A DNA stretch of 64,000 bases from Fictibacillus phosphorivorans (GCF_001619875.1 NZ_LRFC01000037.1:1-64000), one strand, 5' to 3'. Shown: positions 30,049 to 43,432, counted from the stretch's first letter. Translations and numbers: made by a program. The notes: generated by a model from the letters alone, not told the origin.

Positions 30049-30148
30049 ATTCACATTAACTCTCTTTTATTCATGTTATTTGGAATGTATTCACGCTCAT
30101 TTAATTCATTTCACATTAATTTCAATCATTTCACGTTAGCCATTTCGA
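30049..30148. repeat. 20-bp-period degenerate tandem array, array 1
   Basis: Five units start at 30049, 30069, 30089, 30109 and 30129, an exact 20-bp step. On the plus strand each begins (A/T)TTCA(C/T) and continues (A/G)-T-T-A in four of five. On the minus strand the shared core is (A/C)(A/G)TGAA(A/T). The remaining bases differ between units. It lies between the clpX terminator and lonB; the gap 29841-30186 holds no credible gene. Confidence 0.7.
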
Positions 30149-30186
30149 CAACGGTACTTGCTCGTAAGTATTAGATGAATACACAC

Positions 30187-30211
30187 AAAAAAGACCAGCA
30201 TAAGCTGGTCT
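30187..30211 (-). terminator. Terminator after clpX
   Basis: A perfect 8-bp stem (AGACCAGC 30192-30199 with GCTGGTCT 30204-30211) is followed by TTTTTGTG on the minus strand. Confidence 0.85.
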
Positions 30212-30215
30212 CAAA

Positions 30216-31490
30216 TTAAGCACTCTCTTTTGGAGTTTCTTTTGATTGTTCAATTACAGTACCATCTTCAAGCTCTAATGTAGGAGGTACTTTGTCAGAA
30301 ATCGTTTCTTTCGTTACGATACATTTCACAACGTCTTCTCTAGATGGCAGCTCAAACATAACATCAAGCATAACCCCTTCAATAATTGAACGAAGTCCAC
30401 GGGCACCCGTTTTGCGTTCAATTGCTTGTGCAGAGATCTCTCGAAGAGCTTCATCTGTAAATTCTAATTCTACACCATCAATATCTAATAGTTTTTGATA
30501 TTGTTTTACAAGTGCATTCTTAGGCTTTGTTAGAATTTCGATCAACGCGTCCTCATCTAGAGGGTTTAAGTTTGAAATGACCGGTAAACGACCGATAAAT
30601 TCAGGTATCAGACCAAAACGAAGCAGGTCTTCTGGAAGAACTTTTGATAAGTATTCTCCAGCTTTTAAGTCCGTCTGCTTAGAATCAGAACTAAAACCGA
30701 TTACTTTTTTCCCTAGACGGCGCTTGATAATTTGTTCAATTCCATCAAATGCACCACCGCAAATGAATAGAATGTTCGTCGTATCGATTTGGATAAACTC
30801 TTGATGAGGGTGCTTACGTCCTCCTTGTGGTGGAACACTCGCAACCGTACCTTCAAGAATTTTAAGAAGTGCTTGCTGAACACCTTCACCTGAAACATCT
30901 CTTGTAATTGAAGGATTCTCAGATTTACGTGCAATCTTATCAATCTCATCAATATAGATGATTCCTTTTTCTGCTTTTTCTACATCGTAATCAGCAGACT
31001 GAATCAATTTGAGAAGGATGTTCTCAACGTCCTCACCAACATATCCAGCTTCTGTTAAAGATGTAGCATCAGCAATCGCAAAAGGTACATTTAGGATACG
31101 AGCCAACGTTTGAGCAAGGAGGGTTTTCCCGCTACCTGTTGGTCCGATCATCGCAATATTACTTTTTGCAAGCTCTACTTCATCCGATTTTTGCGTTGAA
31201 TTAATACGCTTATAGTGATTGTAAACGGCTACAGAAAGAGATTTCTTCGCCTGATCCTGTCCGATAACATACTCATCTAGAATTTTTCGGATTTCGACTG
31301 GTTTTGGTACTTCTTTTAGTTCTACATCCTCTTCTGTACCTAGTTCTTCTTCTACAATTTCAGTACAAAGTTCGATGCACTCATCACAAATATATACACC
31401 TGGTCCAGCAACCAGTTTTCTTACTTGATCTTGTGTTTTTCCACAGAAAGAACACTTCAATTGCCCTTTTTCATCATTAAATTTGAACAA
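30216..31490 (-). CDS. clpX: ClpXP ATP-binding subunit ClpX
   Basis: 424 aa AAA+ unfoldase. The N-terminal zinc domain (CSFCGKTQ...CDEC) selects substrates. Walker A is GPTGSGKT, Walker B is IIYIDEIDK, and the pore loop is GYVG in [19 protein letters not shown] and the ClpP-binding region follow. I chose the TTG at 31490 (MFKFNDEKG) because AGGGGTGAT precedes it and homologues start there; a GTG three codons earlier is the alternative. Confidence 0.95.
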   Translation of the reverse strand: MFKFNDEKGQLKCSFCGKTQDQVRKLVAGPGVYICDECIELCTEIVEEELGTEEDVELKEVPKPVEIRKILDEYVIGQDQAKKSLSVAVYNHYKRINSTQKSDEVELAKSNIAMIGPTGSGKTLLAQTLARILNVPFAIADATSLTEAGYVGEDVENILLKLIQSADYDVEKAEKGIIYIDEIDKIARKSENPSITRDVSGEGVQQALLKILEGTVASVPPQGGRKHPHQEFIQIDTTNILFICGGAFDGIEQIIKRRLGKKVIGFSSDSKQTDLKAGEYLSKVLPEDLLRFGLIPEFIGRLPVISNLNPLDEDALIEILTKPKNALVKQYQKLLDIDGVELEFTDEALREISAQAIERKTGARGLRSIIEGVMLDVMFELPSREDVVKCIVTKETISDKVPPTLELEDGTVIEQSKETPKESA

Positions 31491-31608
31491 TGATATCACC
31501 CCTAAAACAAGAATATGGATGAAACGCTTGACCCTAGTTCAGATGTTTTCTGAAGGAAAGTCTGTTTTATTTAATTCGACTGCTTAAGCATTCCGTTGAT
31601 TATAATGG

Positions 31609-31637
31609 ATTGTATCACACTTCCATATTAAAACGGA
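31609..31637 (-). promoter_or_regulatory. Possible clpX promoter
   Basis: TGATACAAT is an extended -10 (TACAAT at 31609-31614) on the minus strand; the -35, TCCGTT at 31632-31637, is weak. The rest of 31491-31758 holds an inverted pair GGGTA/TACCC near 31725-31739 and no gene. Confidence 0.45.
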
Positions 31638-31751
31638 AATAATAACGCTTAATAAATATGTATGGTAAGGCTCTATATAAGTATGAACAATCCTGCTCAT
31701 TTTAAAACCTATTTTTCAAATAGGGGTAGTAATTACCCATATTTTGTTATG

Positions 31752-31796
31752 TATTGCAAAACAAGGCACGATAAATAAGGAATCGCGCCTTGTTTC
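31752..31796 (-). terminator. Terminator after tig
   Basis: The stem AAACAAGGC (31759-31767) with GCCTTGTTT (31787-31795) is extended inward by CGAT/ATCG. On the minus strand only a short TTTTGC tail follows, so strength is uncertain. Confidence 0.65.
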
Positions 31797-31821
31797 TTTT
31801 GTACTTGATTTGATTATTTAA

Positions 31822-33114
31822 TTAAGCAGTCTTGCTGTTTTCAACAAGGAAATCAATCGCTTTACGAACTTTCAAGTCTGCAGCAACTGCATCATTTCCA
31901 CCTTGCATTGCTAGCATTTGCTTGATTTGTTCTACTTCCATTTTGTACATTTCAGCCATCTTGCTAAGTTCAGCATCGATTTCTTCTTCAGAAACTTCAA
32001 TGTTCTCAGCTTCTACGATTGCTTCAAGTACAAGATTTGTACGAACACGCTTTCCAGCATCTTCTTTCATTTGTTCACGAAGAGCTTCTTCGCTAGTACC
32101 AGAGAACTGGTAGTAAAGGTCAAGATTCATACCTTGCATTTGCAGACGTTGACCAAATTCTTGAACCATACGATCAAGCTCAGTGTTTACCATCGCTTCA
32201 GGAATTTCGATTTCTGCATTTTCAGAAGCTTTCTCAATCACAGTTTCACGTGTTTTGTTTTCAGCTTCTTGCTTTTTGCTCTCTTCAAGCTTTGTGCGAA
32301 GTTCTTTCTTAAGGTCTTCTAAAGTTTCAGCATCGCCTTCAGCTTCTTTAGCGAACTCATCATTTAGTTCTGGAAGTTGTTTAGCTTTGATGTCATGAAT
32401 TTTCACTTTGAATACAGCAGGCTTACCAGCTAGCTCTTCTGCATGATATTCTTCAGGGAAATTAACGTTAACGTCTTTTTCCGCTCCAGCTGTTTCACCA
32501 ACTAGTTGCTCTTCAAAGCCTGGAATGAATGATCCAGATCCAATTTCAAGTGAGTAGTTTTCAGCTTTTCCGCCTTCAAACGCTTCTCCATCCACGAATC
32601 CTTCAAAATCGATGTTTACAGTGTCGCCGTTCTCAACAGTACCTTCTTCTTTAACAACTAGTTCAGCTTGTTGTTCTTGTAAAGCAGTTAGTTCGTTTTG
32701 AACATCTTCATCTGTAACTTCAGTTTCAGTCTTTTCTACTTCAAGACCTTTGTAATCCCCTAGTTTTACTTCAGGTTTAACGATTACTTTAGCTGTGAAA
32801 ACAAGGTTGCTTCCTTGCTCCATTTTTTCAATGTCAACTTCTGGACGATCAACTGGCTCGATACCTGTTTCTTGTACAGCGTCTCCATATGCTTTTGGCA
32901 ATAGGATATCTAGAGCGTCTTGATATAGAGACTCTACTCCAAAACGTTGTTCAAAAAGTCGGCGCGGCATTTTTCCTTTACGGAATCCTGGTACGTTAAC
33001 TTGCTTAACAACTTTTTTGAACGCTTGATCAAGCGCTGTATCTACTTCAGTAGCCTCAACTTCAACCGTTAAGACACCTTGATTGCCTTCTAACTTTTCC
33101 CATTTAGCAGTCAT
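31822..33114 (-). CDS. tig: Trigger factor
   Basis: 430 aa ribosome-bound chaperone and peptidyl-prolyl isomerase. The ribosome-binding loop is in [21 protein letters not shown]. An FKBP-type domain (about residues 155-245) contains [20 protein letters not shown]. The helical C-terminal chaperone arms follow. GGAGGGAACATTTA precedes the ATG. It precedes clpX, as in B. subtilis. Confidence 0.97.
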   Translation of the reverse strand: MTAKWEKLEGNQGVLTVEVEATEVDTALDQAFKKVVKQVNVPGFRKGKMPRRLFEQRFGVESLYQDALDILLPKAYGDAVQETGIEPVDRPEVDIEKMEQGSNLVFTAKVIVKPEVKLGDYKGLEVEKTETEVTDEDVQNELTALQEQQAELVVKEEGTVENGDTVNIDFEGFVDGEAFEGGKAENYSLEIGSGSFIPGFEEQLVGETAGAEKDVNVNFPEEYHAEELAGKPAVFKVKIHDIKAKQLPELNDEFAKEAEGDAETLEDLKKELRTKLEESKKQEAENKTRETVIEKASENAEIEIPEAMVNTELDRMVQEFGQRLQMQGMNLDLYYQFSGTSEEALREQMKEDAGKRVRTNLVLEAIVEAENIEVSEEEIDAELSKMAEMYKMEVEQIKQMLAMQGGNDAVAADLKVRKAIDFLVENSKTA

Positions 33115-33172
33115 TAAATGTTCCCTCCAACATCGGTATTTCCATAACTATCATATAGATTACAACCATTCC

Positions 33173-33200
33173 ATTATAGCATAGCCGCTCTGTATTTCAA
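33173..33200 (-). promoter_or_regulatory. tig promoter
   Basis: TTGAAA (33195-33200), a 16-bp spacer and TATAAT (33173-33178) with an upstream TGC, on the minus strand. Confidence 0.8.
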
Positions 33201-33220
33201 CAAGTTACATCACATTCTCG

Positions 33221-34237
33221 TTAAGTCTGCATATAAAATCTTTCCAGTTCGACAAGAAGCTTTACTGCATGTTGCAATTCTTCTTCTTCATTTTCCATAT
33301 CTTCTTCTATTCCACATAGTATGGATGCCGCTAATACAGAAGCTTCATACCATAGAAGTTTATTTTCTGGCTTTGGAGAGAAAGGATAAAGAGCCAGTGT
33401 ATAATCCTTCCATACTGCTAGTGCAATGTCCAGTAATGATGGGTTTTCTTGTTCCAGCTCATCCTGAATTAATCGTTTTACTTCCTTATAAAAAGGATGT
33501 TCGTTTAATTCCGGAAGTTTGGCTATGTCAACTTCATCGGTTTGCCCGTATTTTTCAATTTTCACTAATTTATTTAATTGATTTTCTTTTAAATATTGCA
33601 GAATGAGACTTTTTACAGCAGGATGTTTTTTCTCATCTACTAAAAAAGACTCAAACATTGGAACGGTTAATTCAGGTCCAAGCCGTTTTAATTGCTGAAC
33701 GGCAAGCCACTGCGAGTCTGCTCGTTCACTGGAAAGCATCTCTTTTAAAGCTTGAAAATCCGGATTAGGACTTACCGTTGCATCGGGATCTTTTTTGACT
33801 TCTGGAACTCCTTCTTGTTCAATGACTTTTCTGCTGAATTGAAGGAGCTGATAAAACGTTTCTGCTTTATCAGCAGGAATCTTCTGCTCTTCTAAGACTG
33901 CCTCAATAACAGAGACTACGGTTATGTATTCAGATAACTGCACTAAAATGCTTAAATAAATTTGAAGAACATCGTAATATTCACCGATCCCTTCTTTAAG
34001 CATTCGGTCACATCTCAATTTGGCTTCATGTAATCTTCCTAACTCGATCAAGCTCAATACAAGCCCGAGGTTGCCTTGTGAATGCATAGGATCAGAATGA
34101 AGCAATTGTTCGAAGCAAGAAAGGGCTTCATCGTATTTTTTGTTTTTTAATGAATCCATGCCCTTTTCCAAAAGCCGTCCATTTAAGTTAGGAAACCGAA
34201 TGATATTGTTTTTGTTGCTCTTATCGTTAGTCATCAC
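33221..34237 (-). CDS. ysoA: TPR protein YsoA-like
   Basis: 338 aa. Two tetratricopeptide-type helical repeats near residues 20-90 (GMDSLKNKKYDEALSCFEQLLHSDPMHSQGNLGLVLSLIELGRLHEAKLRC split over two units) are followed by a helical, acidic C-terminal half. It lies upstream of tig, the position of ysoA in B. subtilis. Molecular role unknown; TPR units suggest protein binding. Two adjacent ATG-like starts are possible (GTG then ATG). Confidence 0.85.
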   Translation of the reverse strand: MMTNDKSNKNNIIRFPNLNGRLLEKGMDSLKNKKYDEALSCFEQLLHSDPMHSQGNLGLVLSLIELGRLHEAKLRCDRMLKEGIGEYYDVLQIYLSILVQLSEYITVVSVIEAVLEEQKIPADKAETFYQLLQFSRKVIEQEGVPEVKKDPDATVSPNPDFQALKEMLSSERADSQWLAVQQLKRLGPELTVPMFESFLVDEKKHPAVKSLILQYLKENQLNKLVKIEKYGQTDEVDIAKLPELNEHPFYKEVKRLIQDELEQENPSLLDIALAVWKDYTLALYPFSPKPENKLLWYEASVLAASILCGIEEDMENEEEELQHAVKLLVELERFYMQT

Positions 34238-34267
34238 AACTCTCCGCTTCCGTTTATGTTTGACTAA

Positions 34268-34296
34268 AGGATAGCAGGTTCAAGTGGGGAACTCAA
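34268..34296 (-). promoter_or_regulatory. ysoA promoter
   Basis: TTGAGT (34291-34296), a 17-bp spacer and TATCCT (34268-34273) with TGC just upstream, on the minus strand. Array 2 begins about 10 bp upstream of the -35. Confidence 0.65.
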
Positions 34297-34306
34297 GACA
34301 GCTATC

Positions 34307-34402
34307 ATCATGACAGATTTTCTGTATCACATAAAAGTAGGCGACATCACATAAAAAATGACGTATATCATTAAAAAACTTTTCCATCACATGAAATGTA
34401 AG
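34307..34402. repeat. 20-bp-period degenerate tandem array, array 2
   Basis: Five units start with ATCA at 34307, 34326, 34346, 34367 and 34386, spaced 19-21 bp. The second and third share ATCACATAAAA; the fifth has ATCACATGAAA. On the minus strand the core is ATGTGAT. It lies between the ilvA terminator and the ysoA promoter, overlapping the terminator's T tract. Confidence 0.7.
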
Positions 34403-34438
34403 AAAACCCTCAAAGAAGATTCGTTTCCTCTTTAAGGG
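34403..34438 (-). terminator. Terminator of the ilv-leu operon, after ilvA
   Basis: A 10-bp stem with one G-U pair (34407-34416 with 34429-34438), followed by TTTTCTT on the minus strand. Confidence 0.8.
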
Positions 34439-34447
34439 CCTTCACAC

Positions 34448-35401
34448 CTAGCTTATTCTCTTCATACTCAGCTTGTCGGCCATCCCTTTGTAAAGGGACC
34501 ATTTTACAGGATCCACATTCCCTCCGCTTATGATGAGCCCCACTTTTTGATCTAGTGCAAGGTGACTATGAAACAGGACCGCCGCAAGACTGGCAGCGCC
34601 TGCTCCCTCCACGACCACTTTTTCTCGTTCGAGCATAAACATCATAGCGTATGCAATTTGTTCTTCTGTAACAGTAACCATTTCATCTACGTATTTCGAA
34701 ATCACAGGAACGGTAATCTCTCCGGGTTTAACAACCGCGATCCCATCCGCGATCGAAGTACAGCGAGATAATGTCTTTTTGGAAGTACCCATGAAGGCTT
34801 GATAAACAGCACTAGCATTATCAGATTGCACACCGACTACTTTCACATCTGGTCTGACTGATTTAACTGCCAAGGCGATGCCAGCTAGTAAGCCTCCCCC
34901 TCCTACTGGTACGACAATCGTTTTTAATTCAGGGTTTTGCTGAAGCATCTCAAGCGCAACGGTACTTTGCCCTGCAATCACGTCATAATCGTCAAATGGA
35001 TGAACAAAAACACCGCCGTTCTCCATTTCTTCTCTTTTGGCTGCTTCGTATGCAGCTTGATAATTATCACCTTCTAAGACAATATCTGCACCATAGGATT
35101 TTACTGCTTCGATTTTGGAAAGCGGTGCATTTTCCGGCATAAAGATTTTTGATTTGATGCCACGCAATGAACATGAAAGTGCCAACCCTTGTGCATGGTT
35201 GCCAGCTGAAGCAGCAATAACACCTCTCGCGCACTCTAATTCATGTAGTGTAGAAACTTTATAATAAGCACCTCTTAGTTTGAAAGAACCCGTTTTTTGC
35301 ATGTTCTCAAGCTTCATGTAAACCGTTCCGCCAGTCCACTTGTTTAATGTTGCAGATTGCTTAAGCGGTGTTCGGTGCGCAATTTTTGACACTTCCTCCA
35401 T
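34448..35401 (-). CDS. ilvA: Threonine dehydratase, short form without regulatory domain
   Basis: 317 aa PLP enzyme converting threonine to 2-oxobutyrate for isoleucine synthesis. The PLP lysine is in [13 protein letters not shown] and the phosphate loop is [20 protein letters not shown] also fits. The C-terminal ACT-like domain of long IlvA is absent, as in catabolic TdcB-type enzymes. Its place as the last ilv-leu gene argues for a biosynthetic role. The ATG at 35401 lacks a good ribosome site, and codons upstream (ITGERLFHA) align with the family; GGGGAT lies further upstream, so a non-ATG start is possible. Confidence 0.85.
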   Translation of the reverse strand: MEEVSKIAHRTPLKQSATLNKWTGGTVYMKLENMQKTGSFKLRGAYYKVSTLHELECARGVIAASAGNHAQGLALSCSLRGIKSKIFMPENAPLSKIEAVKSYGADIVLEGDNYQAAYEAAKREEMENGGVFVHPFDDYDVIAGQSTVALEMLQQNPELKTIVVPVGGGGLLAGIALAVKSVRPDVKVVGVQSDNASAVYQAFMGTSKKTLSRCTSIADGIAVVKPGEITVPVISKYVDEMVTVTEEQIAYAMMFMLEREKVVVEGAGAASLAAVLFHSHLALDQKVGLIISGGNVDPVKWSLYKGMADKLSMKRIS

Positions 35402-35444
35402 TGCGTGAAATAAACGTTCCCCTGTGATTATTAAATCCCCATTG

Positions 35445-36038
35445 TCAGTTCACAATCCTCTCATCTTCATATTTTTTAATCTTTGCTTCCTGGTGAAGAG
35501 TAACTGAAATTTCATCCCATCCGTTCAGAAGCATCTTTTTCCAATACGGATCAAAGTCGAAACGAAAAACCTCACCGTTCTGATTAGCTACATATTGTTC
35601 TTCCAAATTCACAGTCAGATTCTGGATCACTTTTTCTGAAGGATCCTTTCGAAGCTGTTGAATATCATTCACGGAAAGCCTGATCGGCAATATTCCGTTT
35701 TTTACACAGTTATTAAAAAATATATCAGCAAAACTTTCTGCGATAATGACTTGAAAACCGTAGTCTTTTAGTGCCCATGGAGCATGTTCTCTTGATGAAC
35801 CGCAGCCAAAGTTTTTACCTGCAACTAATATGGAAGCTCCTTTTGCTTCTTTTTTATTTAAATCAAATGCTGGATTTTCACCCCCATCAGAGAGGTATCT
35901 CCAGTCATAGAACAAAAATTCACCGTATCCGGCTTTATCTATTTTTTTCAAAAATTGCTTCGGGATGATTTGATCAGTGTCTACATGATTACGGTCAAGA
36001 ACTGCCGCACTACCAGAATGTGACTTAAACCCCGGCAT
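35445..36038 (-). CDS. leuD: 3-isopropylmalate dehydratase small subunit
   Basis: 197 aa swivelling-domain subunit of isopropylmalate isomerase. Signatures are [14 protein letters not shown] near the N terminus and [20 protein letters not shown]. It overlaps leuC by 14 nt, so translation is coupled. It acts with LeuC in the second step of leucine synthesis. Confidence 0.96.
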   Translation of the reverse strand: MPGFKSHSGSAAVLDRNHVDTDQIIPKQFLKKIDKAGYGEFLFYDWRYLSDGGENPAFDLNKKEAKGASILVAGKNFGCGSSREHAPWALKDYGFQVIIAESFADIFFNNCVKNGILPIRLSVNDIQQLRKDPSEKVIQNLTVNLEEQYVANQNGEVFRFDFDPYWKKMLLNGWDEISVTLHQEAKIKKYEDERIVN

Positions 36039-37461
36039 AACGATTCACCTCCAGTTCCTTAACAGGCAATACAGAACGAACATCCGTAAATTTCCCTTTC
36101 AATGCAGCAGCAGCAGCCATAATTGGACTAACTAAGTGCGTCCTAGCCCCTTTCCCCTGTCTGCCGGCAAAATTCCGGTTTGAAGTGGATGCACATCTTT
36201 CACCTTCAGGAACGATATCATCGTTCATCCCTAGGCACATAGAACAGCCTGACTCTCGCCATTCAAATCCTGCATCCAGAAAAATCTGATGCAACCCTAA
36301 AGTTTCGGCTTCTCTTTTAACCGCTTGAGAACCAGGTACTACGATTGCACGTACATCAGGATGAACTTTCGAACCCTCTACAACTTTAGAAGCTTCAATC
36401 AGATCACTTAGCCTCGAATTCGTACAAGAACCAATAAACACATGCTGAACAGATATTTCTTCTATTCTTTCATTGCCATTAAAGCCCATATACGTGAGTG
36501 CATTTTGCAAAGCTTGTTCTTCCTCATTAGTGGATAATGGATCCTTTACCGGAATTACTCCACTGACAGGAAGACACATTGATGGCGTCGTACCCCAAGT
36601 AACCATCGGTTCGATCTCTGATGCATCGATTTCGATAACTTGATCAAACTTCGCTTCCGGATCACTTGCAAGCTTACTCCAGCGCTCACAACTTTGTTTG
36701 AAATCTTGATTTTCAGGAGCATACCGCTTGCCCTGGATATATTCAAAAGTGGTCTCATCAGGAGCGATTACGGATGCTTTTGCACCTGCCTCGATTGACA
36801 TATTACAAAGCGTCATTCTTTCTTCCATCGAGAAACCTCTGACAGTACTGCCAGAAAACTCAATGATTGACCCTGTTCCCACATTTGTTCCAAATTTTGC
36901 AATGAACCATAAAATCACGTCTTTAGCAGTGACACCAAAACCTAAATCCCCTTCAATATTGACCTTCATCTGTTTTGGTTTGTTCTGCCATAGTGTTTGA
37001 GTAGCAAGAACATGCTCCACTTCACTCGTTCCGATTCCAAAAGCGAGTGCTCCAAACGCGCCGTGTGTGGAAGTGTGGCTGTCTCCACACACGATCGTTT
37101 TACCTGGCAGAGTCAACCCCAGCTCTGGACCAATAACGTGGACGATTCCTTGCTGCTCAGAGTTTAATCCTTCGAGCTGGATGCCAAATTCTTCACAGTT
37201 TTTTTCAAGTGTTTCTACCTGCAGGCGGGAAGTCTCGTCTTTTATATTAAAACGGTCTATCGTCGGAATGTTATGGTCCATCGTGGCAAAACATAGATCG
37301 GGCCTTCTTACTGTTCTGTTTTTTTCTCTCAACCCAGCAAACGCTTGAGGTGATGTCACTTCATGAATTAAATGCAGATCAATGTACAGAAGGTCTGGTT
37401 TATTTTCTTCGTTGACGACTACATGGCTATCCCAAAGTTTATCAATTATTGTTTTACTCAA
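36025..37461 (-). CDS. leuC: 3-isopropylmalate dehydratase large subunit
   Basis: 478 aa [4Fe-4S] aconitase-family subunit. Cluster cysteines are in [12 protein letters not shown] and [12 protein letters not shown], with [27 protein letters not shown] upstream. It isomerises 2- to 3-isopropylmalate with LeuD. It starts 12 bp after leuB. Confidence 0.97.
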   Translation of the reverse strand: MSKTIIDKLWDSHVVVNEENKPDLLYIDLHLIHEVTSPQAFAGLREKNRTVRRPDLCFATMDHNIPTIDRFNIKDETSRLQVETLEKNCEEFGIQLEGLNSEQQGIVHVIGPELGLTLPGKTIVCGDSHTSTHGAFGALAFGIGTSEVEHVLATQTLWQNKPKQMKVNIEGDLGFGVTAKDVILWFIAKFGTNVGTGSIIEFSGSTVRGFSMEERMTLCNMSIEAGAKASVIAPDETTFEYIQGKRYAPENQDFKQSCERWSKLASDPEAKFDQVIEIDASEIEPMVTWGTTPSMCLPVSGVIPVKDPLSTNEEEQALQNALTYMGFNGNERIEEISVQHVFIGSCTNSRLSDLIEASKVVEGSKVHPDVRAIVVPGSQAVKREAETLGLHQIFLDAGFEWRESGCSMCLGMNDDIVPEGERCASTSNRNFAGRQGKGARTHLVSPIMAAAAALKGKFTDVRSVLPVKELEVNRYAGV

Positions 37462-37473
37462 AGTACTTCCTCC

Positions 37474-38568
37474 CTACACATAAACCTCTAGAAGTGTTGC
37501 GCTTGTTGAATCCTCAAGCATTCTAAAATGGATTTGATTAACCATTTCTTTAGTCGTAACAAGAGTACCCGTTCCATCATAAATATCCTGCGTACGATAA
37601 CCCGCTTGAAGCGTTTCAAAAACAGCCAACTCTACAGCCGCCGCTTCTTTTTCAAGTCCAAAGGAATGTCGGAGCATCATCCCAATACTTAGGATCATGC
37701 CGATTGGATTTGCTTTGCCGGTACCTGCAATATCAGGGGCTGATCCATGGATGGGTTCATAAAGCCCTGGACCGCTTTCACTAAGTGAAGCTGATGGCAT
37801 CATACCAAGGGAGCCGGAAATTACAGAAGCTTCATCAGACAAAATGTCTCCAAACATGTTTTCAGTAACGATCACATCAAAACTCGCAGGATTACTGATC
37901 ATTCTCATAGCAGCATAATCTACCAGCACATGCTCTGTTTCTACATTCGGATATTTTTTCGCCGTTTCTTCAACGATTTCCCTCCACAACTTGCTTGTTT
38001 CAAGAACGTTTGCTTTATCGACAGAGGTTATTTTATTTCTTCTTGCAGCAGCAAGTTCATACGCTTTTTCTACGATCCTCGTAATCTCTTCTCGCGTATA
38101 AGATAACGTATCAACTGCGCCGTCACCGTTTCTCGTCTTAGGTTCCGAAAAGTAGATTCCGCCTGTTAGTTCCCTAACAAAAACAAAGTCGGCTCCTTTT
38201 ACCCTGCTTGATTTAAGAGGAGATAGATGTTCAAGACCAGGAAAGACTTGAACAGGTCTTACGTTAGCAAAAACATTTAATGCTTTTCTTAATGCTAATA
38301 ACCCCTGTTCTGGCCGGACGTTTCCTTTATCCCATTTCGGACCGCCAACTGCCCCAAGCAGGACAGCATCACTGCCTTGACAGAATTCTAGAGTGTCATC
38401 CGGTAAGGGAGTGCCTTCCTGGTCAATAGCAGCACCTCCAAATACTTTTTCAGTTGTTTCGAATTGATGACCGAACCGTGTTGCAACACCATCTAAAACT
38501 TGCAGAGCACTCTTGACCACTTCTGGCCCGATGCCGTCACCAGGTAATACTGCTATCTTCTTTTTCAT
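37474..38568 (-). CDS. leuB: 3-isopropylmalate dehydrogenase
   Basis: 364 aa NAD-dependent oxidative decarboxylase, third step of leucine synthesis. It has the N-terminal IAVLPGDGIGPEV, substrate residues in RELTGGIYF, and the metal-binding segment NMFGDILSDEASVISGSLGMMPSAS. It lies between leuA and leuC. Confidence 0.97.
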   Translation of the reverse strand: MKKKIAVLPGDGIGPEVVKSALQVLDGVATRFGHQFETTEKVFGGAAIDQEGTPLPDDTLEFCQGSDAVLLGAVGGPKWDKGNVRPEQGLLALRKALNVFANVRPVQVFPGLEHLSPLKSSRVKGADFVFVRELTGGIYFSEPKTRNGDGAVDTLSYTREEITRIVEKAYELAAARRNKITSVDKANVLETSKLWREIVEETAKKYPNVETEHVLVDYAAMRMISNPASFDVIVTENMFGDILSDEASVISGSLGMMPSASLSESGPGLYEPIHGSAPDIAGTGKANPIGMILSIGMMLRHSFGLEKEAAAVELAVFETLQAGYRTQDIYDGTGTLVTTKEMVNQIHFRMLEDSTSATLLEVYV

Positions 38569-38587
38569 CTAACATCCCTCCTAAAAT

Positions 38588-41156
<2,569 letters not shown>

Positions 41157-41675
41157 TTACATAATAGAATAGGGGTGAAGTTCAAGTACTTTCTTTTGTG
41201 TTCCACGGGGTATAGCAGTGACACCTGTTCTTGAAATTTCTTTGATGCCATATGGACGGAGCAGTTCGATAAGTGCATCGATCTTTTCACTGTCTCCTGT
41301 CACTTCAAGCGTCACGTTTTCAAGGGAAACGTCCAGCACTGTTGCTCTAAACGGTTCAATAAGCATTTTGATCTCACTTCTTGTATCTGGTGTAGTCAAT
41401 ACTTTAATAAGTGCCAATTCCCTTGATACGAGCGCCATATTTGTCAGATCTCGTACTTTTAAAATATTGATTTGTTTATGAAGCTGTTTAACGAGCTGTT
41501 CAGCTTTTCGGTCATCTTCTACCCAAACGGTAAGAGTGACTTTTGAGACAGCGGGGTCTTCTGTATGCCCAACGGTAATGTTTTCAATGTTAAACTGCCT
41601 TTTTGTCAGCAATCCGGTTAAACGGTTCAGCACACCGCTTTCATTTAGTACCGTTGCTGAAATGATGCGTCTCAT
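41157..41675 (-). CDS. ilvH: Acetolactate synthase small (regulatory) subunit
   Basis: 172 aa. An N-terminal ACT domain ([32 protein letters not shown]) senses valine, followed by the C-terminal activation domain. Its ATG overlaps the ilvB stop by 4 nt, which helps balanced synthesis of the two subunits. Confidence 0.96.
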   Translation of the reverse strand: MRRIISATVLNESGVLNRLTGLLTKRQFNIENITVGHTEDPAVSKVTLTVWVEDDRKAEQLVKQLHKQINILKVRDLTNMALVSRELALIKVLTTPDTRSEIKMLIEPFRATVLDVSLENVTLEVTGDSEKIDALIELLRPYGIKEISRTGVTAIPRGTQKKVLELHPYSIM

Positions 41676-43390
41676 CCTCTCACTCCAATCATTTCATGTA
41701 GTCCTTTTCCTGGAGCAATCATTGGGTATACATTCTCGTCTGCTGAAACGACACAATCGAGAACAAAAGGTTTCTTTGACGCAAGAGCAGCAGTCAGAGC
41801 TTCTCTTACTTCCTCTTCCGTTGTAGCAAGTTTTCCATCAATTCCGTATGCAGAAGCTAACTTTACAAAGTCAGGCTGAATATCTAGAAGAGAATGAGAA
41901 AAACGTTTTTCGTAAAAAATTTCCTGCCATTGTCTGACCATCCCGAGTGATTTGTTATTGACGATCACAACGATTACTGGAAGTCCCCAATCTTGTAGTA
42001 CGCCTAGTTCCTGAAGTGTCATCTGAAATCCGCCGTCACCAACAACCGCGATGACAGGAAGTTCAGGTCTCCCTACTTTTGCCCCGATCGCCGCCGGGAA
42101 TCCGAAGCCCATGGTCCCTAAGCCACCTGAAGTAATCCATCTGTTAGGGTCAGAAAAGCGATAATATTGTGCGGCCCACATCTGGTGCTGGCCTACATCT
42201 GTAGCAACGATTGCTCCCCCTTGTGTAACTTCGTGAAGAATTTGCATTAATTTTTGCGGTTTCAACTCAGATTCATTTGTTTTATAGGTTAGCGGGTACT
42301 CGCTCTTAAATTGCGAAAGCTGTATGACCCAATCGCTATAGTCTCCTTTATCGGCTGCAATTTGATTTAGCGCCGAAAGCGTTTCTTTCGCACAGCCTAC
42401 AATTGGAATCTCAGTCGGAACATTTTTCCCGATTTCAGCTGGATCAATATCGATATGTGCGATCATCGCTTTTTTGGCAAAATGATCAAGATTTCCTGTT
42501 AACCTATCATCAAATCTAGCACCTACACCGATTAAAAGATCACAGTCATAAAGCGCCATATTTGCGGCATATGTGCCATGCATACCCGCCATCCCTAAAC
42601 ACAGTGGATGTTCTGCCGCGAAGCCCCCTAACCCTAAAAGTGTTTGAGCCACTGGGATCTGATGATATTCAGCAAATGCCGCTAATTCTTTTTCTGCTTT
42701 TGCTGCTAGAACTCCAGCTCCTGTTAAAAGAACAGGTTTTTTGGCTTGCAGCAGCGCTTCATTTAATCTTTTTACTTGAAGGATATTAGGCTTTAACGTC
42801 GGCTGGTATCCGGGGAGGTGGATCCCAGGATGTTCTTTAACTTCAGTTGTTTTCACCGCAACATCTTTCGGAATATCGATCAAAACAGGACCTTTTCTTC
42901 CTGTATTTGCAATATGAAATGCTTCTTTCATGATTCTTGGTAAGTCTTCGGCTCGTTGAACTTGATAATTGTGCTTTGTGATCGGCATTGTGATCCCAAC
43001 AATATCCGCTTCTTGAAATGCGTCAGTACCAATTACGTTTGTTGCTACCTGACCTGTGAAGATAACAAGTGGAATTGAGTCAATCATGGCGTCAGCGATA
43101 CCTGTGACTAAGTTGGTAGCACCTGGTCCAGATGTAGCAAGGACAACTCCTGGTTTTCCTGTCACTCGTGCATATCCTTGTGCTGCATGAATGGCTCCTT
43201 GCTCATGTCTGGTTAATACGTGTTTCATCTCAGCTTTGTACAGCGCATCGTAGATAGGAAGGACTGCACCGCCCGGATAACCAAACAAGACGTCCACTTC
43301 CTCATTCTGCAATCCTTGTATAAATAGTTCAGCACCAGAGACTAATGAAGTTTCAACTGAATTTTTTTCAGCCACCCAACTGGCCTTCAT
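41672..43390 (-). CDS. ilvB: Acetolactate synthase large subunit
   Basis: 572 aa thiamine-diphosphate enzyme. The catalytic glutamate lies in [19 protein letters not shown], and the ThDP motif is [32 protein letters not shown] chose the ATG at 43390 because AAAGGAGGA is then 7 nt upstream; the ATG two codons earlier abuts the ribosome site. It is the first gene after the T-box. Confidence 0.96.
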   Translation of the reverse strand: MKASWVAEKNSVETSLVSGAELFIQGLQNEEVDVLFGYPGGAVLPIYDALYKAEMKHVLTRHEQGAIHAAQGYARVTGKPGVVLATSGPGATNLVTGIADAMIDSIPLVIFTGQVATNVIGTDAFQEADIVGITMPITKHNYQVQRAEDLPRIMKEAFHIANTGRKGPVLIDIPKDVAVKTTEVKEHPGIHLPGYQPTLKPNILQVKRLNEALLQAKKPVLLTGAGVLAAKAEKELAAFAEYHQIPVAQTLLGLGGFAAEHPLCLGMAGMHGTYAANMALYDCDLLIGVGARFDDRLTGNLDHFAKKAMIAHIDIDPAEIGKNVPTEIPIVGCAKETLSALNQIAADKGDYSDWVIQLSQFKSEYPLTYKTNESELKPQKLMQILHEVTQGGAIVATDVGQHQMWAAQYYRFSDPNRWITSGGLGTMGFGFPAAIGAKVGRPELPVIAVVGDGGFQMTLQELGVLQDWGLPVIVVIVNNKSLGMVRQWQEIFYEKRFSHSLLDIQPDFVKLASAYGIDGKLATTEEEVREALTAALASKKPFVLDCVVSADENVYPMIAPGKGLHEMIGVRG

Positions 43391-43432
43391 TTTCATTCCT
43401 CCTTTAACTTTGAACCTTTATTTAATAAAAAT

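Noticed and set aside
30049-30148. Array 1 as a CRISPR array
   Set aside because: The units are only about 20 bp and degenerate, with no constant repeat alternating with unique 30-40 bp spacers, and no cas genes nearby.
29983-30174. 63-aa plus-strand open frame across array 1
   Set aside because: Its apparent Phe/Ile/His/Asn pattern is produced by the 20-bp DNA repeat, and there is no ribosome site.
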